From assembly GCA_016209225.1 (NCBI GenBank), contig JACQWO010000071.1, positions 1 to 51,200 of the forward strand: a DNA stretch of 51,200 nt, in the 5' to 3' direction. Numbering within the stretch: position 1 is the stretch's first letter; every line of letters starts with the position of its first letter. Of the stretch, positions 40,881 through 47,174 are shown in pieces. The stretch is from Desulfobacterales bacterium (lineage in GTDB: Bacteria; Desulfobacterota; UBA8473). The notes below the pieces were generated by a model. That model did not search any database. It was given only the letters and a program-made list of their open reading frames with translations, and was not told the origin of the DNA. The position numbers and the translations under genes are program-made.

Positions 40881-40946
40881 GGTTGAAAAAAGAAATAATA
40901 TCGACTTATTTTCAACCAATTTAAACATAAAAAGATGCGAAGTCAA
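40881..40946 (-). promoter_or_regulatory. promoter and 9-bp dyad of the restriction operon
   Basis: On the - strand TTGACT (40941-40946) and TAAATT (40918-40923) are 17 bases apart. Right after the -10 box a perfect inverted repeat GGTTGAAAA/TTTTCAACC (40909-40917 and 40881-40889) covers the start site and leader. It could be the operator of the MerR-like protein or an mRNA hairpin upstream of its start codon. Confidence 0.55.
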
Positions 40947-41100
40947 GAAAAAAGAAATAAAGCTAAGCATATAAACCGTTTGTTCTAAAGCAACAAACAA
41001 GGAAAACCTGGCTCACATTTCGATCTGTGATTCCTCTCTATAAAGATGTGAACCTTGAATTCCCTCTATCCCTACAATCACACACATACCATCTCATGTT

Positions 41101-41246
41101 GTCGAGGACGCTCCGCGTCCTCGACAATCGCTGCGGATTTTATCCGCTTGTGTTCGGCGCGAAGCGCCTCACAACAAGCGAATGCAGCAGTCAATCCAGT
41201 CGGCAAACAAGTTTGCCTCCTGTCTTGCTGCTGATCCGCAGCGATT
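41101..41246. repeat. multi-hairpin element (three inner stems inside a 13-bp outer stem)
   Basis: Stem 1: GTCGAGGACGC/GCGTCCTCGAC (41101-41125). Outer stem: AATCGCTGCGGAT (41126-41138) with ATCCGCAGCGATT (41234-41246), perfect. Inside: TTGTG..GGCGC-GAA-GCGCC..CACAA (41148-41174) flanked by CGCTTG/CAAGCG, and GCAGCA..GGCAAAC-AA-GTTTGCC..TGCTGC (41184-41231). All stems are perfect. No protein gene is seen in 40950-41535; this is the main feature of that gap. It may be a non-autonomous element or a structured RNA. Confidence 0.7.
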
Positions 41247-41380
41247 CGACCATCCAGTAAACGTCCCGCTTTCTTCTTATTTACTCCCCCGCAGTGCTTG
41301 AAGAAGAAAGGTACTCGCATAGCCAAACACTGATCGCGGATTCCTTCTGCTTACGATGATGCCATAGGCTTTGTGCCTGG

Positions 41381-41402
41381 ACATAAAGGAAACAGGCACA
41401 TT
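41381..41402. repeat. short inverted repeat TGCCTG/CAGGCA
   Basis: TGTGCCTGGACATAAAGGAA followed by CAGGCACA: an 8-base perfect stem between the multi-hairpin element and the ATPase relic. Function unknown. Confidence 0.35.
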
Positions 41403-41535
41403 TTCCCCTATTCATTATTTCTATCAACAAGCCATCCTGCCTCACCATGGCATTCCCCTTTTCTGACAATTCTTTTCCAAGCCTTTCCCTCACACCTGGC
41501 CCCTATCTCACCCTCCATTTTCCAATATGCTAGAA

Positions 41536-41580
41536 CTACAAATACCCTCCCAGAAAGAACCACGGGATAGCCACAACCTT
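41536..41580 (-). pseudogene. relic of a DUF4143 ATPase gene 3' end
   Basis: The 45 bases read, on the - strand, [14 protein letters not shown] plus stop, almost identical to the last codons of the intact ATPase at 44581 ([14 protein letters not shown]). The flanking 3' sequences are also similar (CCCCTATCTC against CCCCTCTCCC). The upstream body of this copy is gone and the HepT-like gene at 41579 begins there. Confidence 0.8.
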
Positions 41581-41923
41581 ACTCTAATTCTTCAAGAACT
41601 AATTCGATCAATGGTTTCACCGATGGAAGCTCTTTTTTAATAGCTTGCCACACGATTTCTAAATCAACCCCAAAGTATTCATGGATGAGTTTGTCCCTCA
41701 TCCCAGCCATTTTCTTCCAGGGAACGTCAGGATATCTTTCTCTGAATGTAAACGGGATGTTCTTAGCGGCCTCCCCTATAACCTCAATGCTTCGTATTAC
41801 AGCATTTATCGTTTTCTTGTCTTTGAGAAAGTCCTCCAAAGTCATTCCTTTAACAAATTCGTTGGTTTCATTGATAGAATCAATAATATCGTGAACATAG
41901 TCTATATAATCTTCTCTTATCAT
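41579..41923 (-). CDS. HepT-like HEPN toxin (DUF86), second pair
   Basis: 114 residues with intact Rx4HxY motif [13 protein letters not shown] and the conserved [10 protein letters not shown] helix. It forms an MntA/HepT module with the upstream gene, overlapping it by four bases (ATGA). Its stop codon falls next to the ATPase relic, suggesting that the module was inserted into or replaced an older ATPase gene. Confidence 0.88.
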   Translation of the reverse strand: MIREDYIDYVHDIIDSINETNEFVKGMTLEDFLKDKKTINAVIRSIEVIGEAAKNIPFTFRERYPDVPWKKMAGMRDKLIHEYFGVDLEIVWQAIKKELPSVKPLIELVLEELE

Positions 41924-42213
41924 ATCGATATCATCTCCTGAAGAATATATTTACCTATCCTTGGTTTTAATGCCTTCTTAGACACTAGATCAACTTTTAT
42001 CCCAAGTAATTTTGTGATATATTCCTCAAGGTCAAGAAATGTAAAAAATCCAATTGGCTCAAAAAATTCAACTAGGATATCTATATCGCTTTTATCCACC
42101 TGTTTTCCCCTGACATAAGACCCAAAAATCCCGATTTCTTTCACTTTAAATTGTTTTTCTATGATCGACCTATGTCCCTCAAGGATCTTTTTTATTTCTT
42201 CGAGTTCTTTCAT
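41920..42213 (-). CDS. MntA-like nucleotidyltransferase antitoxin, second pair
   Basis: 97 residues. [24 protein letters not shown] contains the GS and DxD nucleotidyltransferase residues. Expected to AMPylate the HEPN protein encoded just downstream. GGAGGT lies five bases upstream of the ATG, within the 3' part of the hsdR relic region. It is a different lineage from the copy at 34349, judging by the low similarity outside the motif. Confidence 0.88.
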   Translation of the reverse strand: MKELEEIKKILEGHRSIIEKQFKVKEIGIFGSYVRGKQVDKSDIDILVEFFEPIGFFTFLDLEEYITKLLGIKVDLVSKKALKPRIGKYILQEMISI

Positions 42214-42225
42214 TCTGTACCTCCG

Positions 42226-42445
42226 TCAGGCTTTTGTGCTCAGGCTGCATATCCCCTCTACTTGCTTCACGCCGCTGTTGGTGATGCCATGCCGAATAAT
42301 ATCAAGCATCCCTCGCAAATACAATTCTTTAAATAAACGCTGAATGAATTTGCTTTCTGTATCTTCTTTGTAGTAGGATTTCGGCTTTTCCCATTCCATT
42401 GGTTGGGATTCCTGGACAAATGAAAAAATTCCATAGGTTAGCAGG
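42226..42445 (-). pseudogene. relic of a type I restriction subunit HsdR
   Basis: A - strand frame ending at TGA 42226-42228 reads FVQESQPMEWEK, then KFIQRLFKELYLRGMLDIIRHG and ITNSGVK. This matches the N-terminal part of HsdR proteins (FVQENQP, then GxLDVLRxGxKxxG). The frame then leaves the homology and stops, and the rest of the protein is missing. It is a remnant of about 70 codons between the MntA-like and AlbA genes and shows that a type I system once stood here. Confidence 0.65.
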
Positions 42446-42449
42446 CATA

Positions 42450-42493
42450 ATCTTTTAAAACTCTTTTAAAACTCTTTTAAAACTCTTTTAAAC
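42450..42493. repeat. four 11-bp tandem units CTCTTTTAAAA
   Basis: Near-perfect units begin at 42450, 42461, 42472 and 42483. The array covers the stop codon of the AlbA_2 gene (42488-42490). The 11-base period places units roughly on one face of the helix. It may be a replication-slippage product. Confidence 0.8.
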
Positions 42494-44146
42494 AATTGAC
42501 CATTCCGAGTACCCGCTGTTCTGTATTTTTCCGCTTATTCTAAGAGATGAAAGCAAATTGGTAACCTTGTTTTTCTTCTGAGTCTCAGTCAAAATATCCG
42601 GCAATTTATCCCGTAGGAATGTCTCAATATTTTTTCTGGGGGATTTTCCAAACTTCTTCAGATACTCAAGAATCAATTTTTTATAATGTTCATCATCAAG
42701 CCCCCGGTTTTTAATATATTGAGCCTTTAACTCACTGTTGGAAAGCGAAGCGGCTGTCTTGGCGGAAATGATGTAATTAGGTTTCCTTCCTTCTATTAAT
42801 CCAAAGTCTTTCAGATTTTTAATCTCACCGTCTGTAAGCTTTTTCCTTTTCTGAACTTTGTCCAATGCAATAATTTGCTCTAATGAAAGTTTAGGGTTTC
42901 GTGCTAAAACTCTTGTAAAATCCAAATCTAAAACCTTGCCGATTACCGTTACTTTAACTTTCCCTTCGGACAAGTCGTATTCCGGCATAGGAAAGAATCT
43001 TTCCCGCTGGTAATTGAACATCTTTCGGATACCGCCTCCTGCAGTATCAACCATCTTTAAGTTGAACATGGCTGTGGCAAGAAACTTATTTCTATAATGC
43101 TCTTCCGGGGCATTTTCCATGACGACTTTCTCCACCGAGCCCGGAATAAAGCTGCCAAGGTTTGTAAAGATCAACTGGTCTTCCATCTCAACTACATTAA
43201 TACGCCCTCCCTTGGTGTAATCCTGATGCGCAATGCAATTATTGATGGCTTCACGGATTACAAATGGTTCATACTGATCTACCTCATCCGGAAACAGCGT
43301 GCCGTCTTTGATATACCGGTATTTCAGGTTGCGGATTTTGGCATATATCTTATCTATTGCCAGAAGCATCGGGCAGCTTTCAATGTGATAATCCTTGTTG
43401 TTACCTTTAGAATCTTTCAATAACCATCGTATTTTTGCTTCGGCAGGACTTATGAAATGTTCCGATTCTTCCCTGCCTAGCAGGATAATGGCTGTTCTGG
43501 TAATTTTTCCTTTGATGGCGATCTTGGCTTTATTTAAAAAAGTAATATCATCCCAGCTATCCAAATCAGCAGCTTTGTCGGTAAACTTGCTTTTAAAATT
43601 TTCGCGGGCTTTTACCATTGCAGCGGGATCAAGATCATCAATGGCAGCATCAGGACAAATAACGGAACTCCAGTCTTCAGATGTGGCTTGCCTGCGGATG
43701 CGTTCAATTTCTTCGAGGTTCAAAGGGGATAAATCTTCGCCATCTCTGCCATAGTAATGCCCGGCAAACGCAATAGGGATGCCGTTGGGGGCAGCAGGGA
43801 TTTGAAACATAACCACCCGGCCATCAGGAAGGTTTAATTCATAAATCTCGACGAAGGTAATCCTATTAGTGGTCTTACCGGCTATTTCTCCTTTTAGATT
43901 ATCCAAATCAGCGCGCTTGTGGCGGAACCTGGAACCGACAATCGTATGCCCCTTGTCTTTAATGCCAAAGACCAGCCAGGCACAATCCGCATTTTTGAGA
44001 TTTGCCTCGTTGCAAAGCGCAGAAAAATATTTGCCCAGTTTGCTAAAATCATAGCTATTTTTGGCTTCCTTAAACTCCACCACTTCGTTTTCGGCAGACA
44101 ACGATCGCAGCTCATTTAATTTATCTATCAGTTCTTTTTCGGTCAT
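42488..44146 (-). CDS. AlbA_2 (Schlafen-like) domain protein with HATPase_c_4 region
   Basis: 552 residues. The N-terminal AlbA_2 domain has ENEVVEFKEAKNSYDFSKLGKYFSALCNEAN and WLVFGIKDKGHTIVGS. The central part has the ATPase-like EPFVIREAINNCIAHQDYTKGGRINV and VDTAGGGIRKMF typical of COG2865-type regulators, and the C-terminus looks like winged helices (LKDFGLIEGRKPNYIIS). Such proteins are frequent next to type I restriction genes, which fits the adjacent hsdR relic. AAGGTGA is eight bases upstream of the ATG. Function: regulator or defence component, unproven. Confidence 0.82.
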   Translation of the reverse strand: MTEKELIDKLNELRSLSAENEVVEFKEAKNSYDFSKLGKYFSALCNEANLKNADCAWLVFGIKDKGHTIVGSRFRHKRADLDNLKGEIAGKTTNRITFVEIYELNLPDGRVVMFQIPAAPNGIPIAFAGHYYGRDGEDLSPLNLEEIERIRRQATSEDWSSVICPDAAIDDLDPAAMVKARENFKSKFTDKAADLDSWDDITFLNKAKIAIKGKITRTAIILLGREESEHFISPAEAKIRWLLKDSKGNNKDYHIESCPMLLAIDKIYAKIRNLKYRYIKDGTLFPDEVDQYEPFVIREAINNCIAHQDYTKGGRINVVEMEDQLIFTNLGSFIPGSVEKVVMENAPEEHYRNKFLATAMFNLKMVDTAGGGIRKMFNYQRERFFPMPEYDLSEGKVKVTVIGKVLDLDFTRVLARNPKLSLEQIIALDKVQKRKKLTDGEIKNLKDFGLIEGRKPNYIISAKTAASLSNSELKAQYIKNRGLDDEHYKKLILEYLKKFGKSPRKNIETFLRDKLPDILTETQKKNKVTNLLSSLRISGKIQNSGYSEWSIV

Positions 44147-44330
44147 GCGTTAAATCACCTTGATTTTCCCTGTTACCACTTCACTTATTAACGCTGTGCG
44201 GTATTCCACCTGGTCCGGGCTTTGAGGTTACAATTTGTGACCTCAAAAATGCAACCTCCTGCTGGGCAAGTGTAAACATAAAATCAGAGGGGAAACGTTT
44301 GATGTTACGTCTAACCGTTTGCTTAAACTC

Positions 44331-44412
44331 CTACAAAACCTCACTGACCCCTTTCAATCTTTTCATAAGGACAACTGCCTTTTTCGATGAGGACTTGGCT
44401 GCATCCAGCATT
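44331..44412 (-). pseudogene. relic of a PIN-domain toxin gene 3' end
   Basis: On the - strand this reads DAAKSSSKKAVVLMKRLKGV, then SEVL and stop, matching the C-terminus of the intact PIN protein at 46012 (AAMSSSEKVVVSFDKDMERL, then KAVSEVL) with a six-residue deletion. The nucleotide match is clear (CAATCTTTTCAT against CAATCTTTCCAT; TTTTTCGATGAGGAC against TTTTCCGATGAGGAC). The rest of the gene is absent. Confidence 0.75.
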
Positions 44413-44449
44413 TATATGCTTCTATATCCATTGTTTTTATCTCGTTACG

Positions 44450-44520
44450 AAAGTAAACTTGCGGTATTTTAAGTATTTTAATTACAAAAAGTAAACTTGT
44501 CAGTATTTAAGTTTACTTTT
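44450..44520. repeat. AAAGTAAACTT repeats with a perfect hairpin
   Basis: AAAGTAAACTT occurs at 44450-44460 and 44488-44498 in direct orientation and inverted at 44509-44519. AAAAGTAAACTT and AAGTTTACTTTT (44487-44498, 44509-44520) form a perfect 12-base stem with a 10-base loop. It lies downstream of the DUF4143 ATPase gene and may terminate it. The rest of 44147-44580 holds the PIN relic and no gene. Confidence 0.65.
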
Positions 44521-44580
44521 CTCCTGGAAGGTTAGTTAACCCCTCTCCCTCTCCACATTTGATTTCCAAAGATTGTAAAA

Positions 44581-45843
44581 CTACAAATATCCTCCCAGAA
44601 GGAACCACGGGATAGCCACAACCTTTTCATCCATAATCTTTACTTCATCTCCAGCATGGACAAGAATGCCTGCTGAGGTTTCAGGATACTCATCCATAAA
44701 TAATCTTAATGTCTCAATATCGGAGTATTTTGGTTTGCTCGATAATTTGACTTCCACAGCCAGCAGTTTACGTCCCCATTCCAGGACAAAGTCCACCTCC
44801 TTGCCTGTGGTTGTCCGCCAGTAGAATATGCGTGGTTTGGGCACCAGAATCTCGGAAAGGGTGCGTAAGTGGAGATAGACCATAGATTCAAAAACCCCAC
44901 CTGCCTCCCTAGAAGACCTGAGTGACTCGATATCGTAGTGTCCGGCAAGAAAAGATACCAATCCTGGATCGTTCCATATCACCTTAGGCGATTTAATGAG
45001 ACGTTTGGTGCGATTGAGGGCAAAAGCCGGCAAACGCTCTACGAGACAGGTAGTCTCTAAAAGATTAATATACCTATGAACGGTAGGCTGACTTATGCCG
45101 GTGTCCCGCGCCACTTCAGTCTGGTTCAATATCTGACCGCATCGCAGAGACAAAGCTACCATGAGCCTTCGAAAATCAGGCAAAGAATCAATCTGTGAAA
45201 GCTGACGAAGATCTCGCTCCAGATAAGTCGCCACATAGCCTTCCCACCATCGCAGGACTGCTTCAGAATTTTCCAACTCCATAAGGAACGGCATGAACCC
45301 TTTACACATTAAAGGAAAGGGAACCACTAATGGGGACTTTATCTTCCCTGCCCGTGGTAATTCCCCCTTAAAGAGCGCCTCCAGTAGATTCGGTGGAGAG
45401 AGAGTGTTCATCTCACCTGTGGTCATTGGATAGAGTGTGAAATAGATGGCCCGCCCAGCCAGGCTTTCGCTAACCTTTCTCATCAGAAGGATATTTGCCG
45501 AACCAGAGAGTATAAACCTATATTTGTTATAATTAGAATCAACCGCTGCCTTCACAGCATCGAGCAAGTTTGTTGATTTTTGAACCTCGTCTAAAACAAC
45601 ACAATCTGCCCCTGCCCAAAGCGATGTTGGATCTCTTCTTGACTGGGAAAGGGTATCAAAATCATCCAGGCTGATGTATCGCCATTCCGAAAAAGGGGGT
45701 TCCTGCTGAAGGAGGGTGCTCTTGCCTACCTGACGCGCTCCGGTCAGGACGACGATTGGATGATCTCTAACAGCATCCCGCAAAGGAGAAGCAATCCAAC
45801 GGGGTCTGTATTTCAATTCAAGATGTGAATGATTATCATTCAT
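44581..45843 (-). CDS. DUF4143 AAA+ ATPase
   Basis: About 420 residues. Walker A is VLTGARQVGKSTLL, Walker B is CVVLDEVQKS, the sensor region is FILSGSANILLMRKVSESLAGR, followed by a winged helix (LNQTEVARDTGISQPTVHRYINLLE) and the C-terminal DUF4143 nuclease-like domain (YWRTTTGKEVDFVLEWGRKLLAVEVK, with ExD..ExK-like residues). The start at 45843 is preferred: the promoter would begin transcription at about 45844, excluding the ATG at 45861. Members of this family are common in archaea and anaerobes, near toxin-antitoxin loci; the function is unknown. A relic of a second copy is at 41536. Confidence 0.87.
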   Translation of the reverse strand: MNDNHSHLELKYRPRWIASPLRDAVRDHPIVVLTGARQVGKSTLLQQEPPFSEWRYISLDDFDTLSQSRRDPTSLWAGADCVVLDEVQKSTNLLDAVKAAVDSNYNKYRFILSGSANILLMRKVSESLAGRAIYFTLYPMTTGEMNTLSPPNLLEALFKGELPRAGKIKSPLVVPFPLMCKGFMPFLMELENSEAVLRWWEGYVATYLERDLRQLSQIDSLPDFRRLMVALSLRCGQILNQTEVARDTGISQPTVHRYINLLETTCLVERLPAFALNRTKRLIKSPKVIWNDPGLVSFLAGHYDIESLRSSREAGGVFESMVYLHLRTLSEILVPKPRIFYWRTTTGKEVDFVLEWGRKLLAVEVKLSSKPKYSDIETLRLFMDEYPETSAGILVHAGDEVKIMDEKVVAIPWFLLGGYL

Positions 45844-45879
45844 GTCATGAATAATAATCAACTATAGCGCAGATGTCAA
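45827..45879 (-). promoter_or_regulatory. promoter of the DUF4143 ATPase, apparently leaderless
   Basis: On the - strand TTGACA (45874-45879) and TATTAT (45851-45856) have a 17-base spacer. The expected start site falls next to the ATG at 45841-45843, so the mRNA would have almost no leader. The palindrome GAATGAT-A-ATCATTC (45827-45841) lies at the first codons and could be an operator. Confidence 0.5.
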
Positions 45880-45981
45880 GGCATTTATTCCAGGCGCCTT
45901 ATTCCTTGGGGACTAACATCATGATGTCTCTCTGCTCACATAGGACGGGGTATTCAAAAACAATTTGATATAGTTCAACCT

Positions 45982-46009
45982 TCAACAGCGCACTTAAGTG
46001 CGCTGTTGA
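45982..46009. terminator. 28-bp perfect palindrome after the PIN gene
   Basis: The half-site is TCAACAGCGCACTT. It follows the 3' end of the PIN gene by two bases and resembles the AACAGCAAGCTT palindromes at 6647 and 23905, with changed but still paired inner bases. It probably ends the AbrB/PIN transcript. Confidence 0.6.
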
Positions 46010-46011
46010 TC

Positions 46012-46422
46012 TTACAAAACTTCACTGACCGCTTTCAATCTTTCCATATCCTTGTCAAAGGAAACAACTACCTTTTCCGATGAGGACATTGCTGCAAGAA
46101 TGCAATCTACAATATCAATATCTAAACTTTCATATTTTAGCAGGGCATTCAGGATTTCCGACCTGTTTGGATTTGCCACGCCTGGGAAATTTATTATTTT
46201 ACTCAATTTATCCACAATTTCATTCTTAGGAATATTGTAAAACTTTTCCATAACATATATAGATTCAACAATAACAACATCCAATATCTCAGCTTTTTTT
46301 GTCCCTTTAGAAATTTCCATCATAAAGGCCTTTGCTCTGGGACTGTATTCCTGGTGATCCTCTAGTAAATATCTGAGGATAATGTTTGTATCAATCAGAT
46401 AAACCTTCCCCGGCTGCTTCAT
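46012..46422 (-). CDS. PIN-domain toxin (VapC family)
   Basis: 136 residues with the PIN acidic residues in YLIDTNIILRYLL (Asp11), VVIVESIYVMEKFY, DIDIVDCILAAMS and VVSFDKDMERL. A ribonuclease toxin by family. Its start lies inside the antitoxin gene (overlap 32 bases), so translation is coupled. A relic of a second copy is found at 44331. Confidence 0.9.
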   Translation of the reverse strand: MKQPGKVYLIDTNIILRYLLEDHQEYSPRAKAFMMEISKGTKKAEILDVVIVESIYVMEKFYNIPKNEIVDKLSKIINFPGVANPNRSEILNALLKYESLDIDIVDCILAAMSSSEKVVVSFDKDMERLKAVSEVL

Positions 46423-46654
46423 TTGCTATCTTTCCTTTAATTTTTTTCCTCATTTCGTTCAAATGAATGTACTTTTTTGCATATTTTTTCAGGCTGCCCG
46501 CCAATATTTCAGCCTTAGCTCCGGGCACTCCTTTCAGCTTTACTTCGCCATCTTCAACAAGAAACAATACACTGCCTTGCTTTTCGATATTTAATTTGTC
46601 TCTGATCGGTTTAGGGATGGTTACTTGCCCCTTTTTTGATATTTTTGCATACAT
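46391..46654 (-). CDS. AbrB/SpoVT-type antitoxin
   Basis: 87 residues. The swapped-hairpin DNA-binding domain is SKKGQVTIPKPIRDKLNIEKQGSVLFLVEDGEVKLKGV (residues about 6-43), and the C-terminal helical tail should wrap the PIN toxin. It is the first gene of the pair and probably represses its own promoter (46714-46742). Confidence 0.92.
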   Translation of the reverse strand: MYAKISKKGQVTIPKPIRDKLNIEKQGSVLFLVEDGEVKLKGVPGAKAEILAGSLKKYAKKYIHLNEMRKKIKGKIANEAAGEGLSD

Positions 46655-46713
46655 TTTAGAATTTCTCCCTATCAGACTTTGTTTTCCAACTTTTCAGATA
46701 ATCTTTACTTTAT

Positions 46714-46742
46714 ATTGTATTAGTACAAAATATATTTGTCAA
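46714..46742 (-). promoter_or_regulatory. promoter and operator of the AbrB/PIN pair
   Basis: On the - strand TTGACA (46737-46742) and TACAAT (46714-46719) have a 17-base spacer. The dyad TTGTA-TTAG-TACAA (46715-46728) overlaps the -10 box, a fitting site for autorepression by the antitoxin. Confidence 0.65.
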
Positions 46743-47036
46743 ACCAAAAAACAAACCTTTGCCCTTTTTTGAGAGCTTTGAAAAACTATAGTTCTTTTGG
46801 AAATTTGTCGATAATAAAAACACGTCTGTATAGCTGTGTGCTTTTGATCTGAAGAGAGAGGGCGGGTAAGGTGGTAAGTTGCATGGTTTATGGATCTGCT
46901 GGCAGTAGACGCAGCTGGACTTACAGAAAAAGGCAAAAATTTACTTGACAGTTATAATGATATATGAGAGATATTCGCAAAAAGCAGTTTTTCGGCAATG
47001 CACTTTTTCAAAGCTGTCTTATTACCTTATGATTTT
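46743..47036. other. intergenic region without a recognised gene
   Basis: A short + strand frame (MDLLAVDAAGLTEKGKNLL, about 46889-46966) looks protein-like but has no start context and is probably a relic or chance. TATAAT at 46953-46958 has no matching -35 box. Confidence 0.35.
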
Positions 47037-47159
47037 GTAACCGCTCAGGTGGATAGGCTGTAGGCAGTTAGCCTGTAGGAAGAAATCATGAGCGACCTGA
47101 ACGGATAGACTGTAGCCTAATAGCCTTCAGCCTACAGTCTAAACAACCTGAGTAGTAAC
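47037..47159. repeat. intergenic element with GTAACCGCTCAGGT ends and CTGTAGGCTG words
   Basis: Left end GTAACCGCTCAGGT (47037-47050), right end ACCTGAGTAGTAAC (47146-47159). Inside, AGACTGTAG (47107-47115) pairs with CTACAGTCT (47132-47140). It combines the end motif of the 12662 element with the inner words of the 19758 element. Confidence 0.65.
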
Positions 47160-47174
47160 ATAATTTTTTGCTAT

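Noticed and set aside
41101-41246. Possible integron attC site or attachment site
   Set aside because: No integrase gene is in the window and the R/L box layout of attC sites was not seen; kept only as a multi-hairpin element.
42450-42493. Possible CRISPR array
   Set aside because: The units are 11 bases with no spacers and no cas genes nearby; this is a simple tandem repeat.
46739-46936. 65-codon - strand frame upstream of AbrB
   Set aside because: It covers the AbrB promoter, has a composition unlike a protein and no ribosome-binding site.
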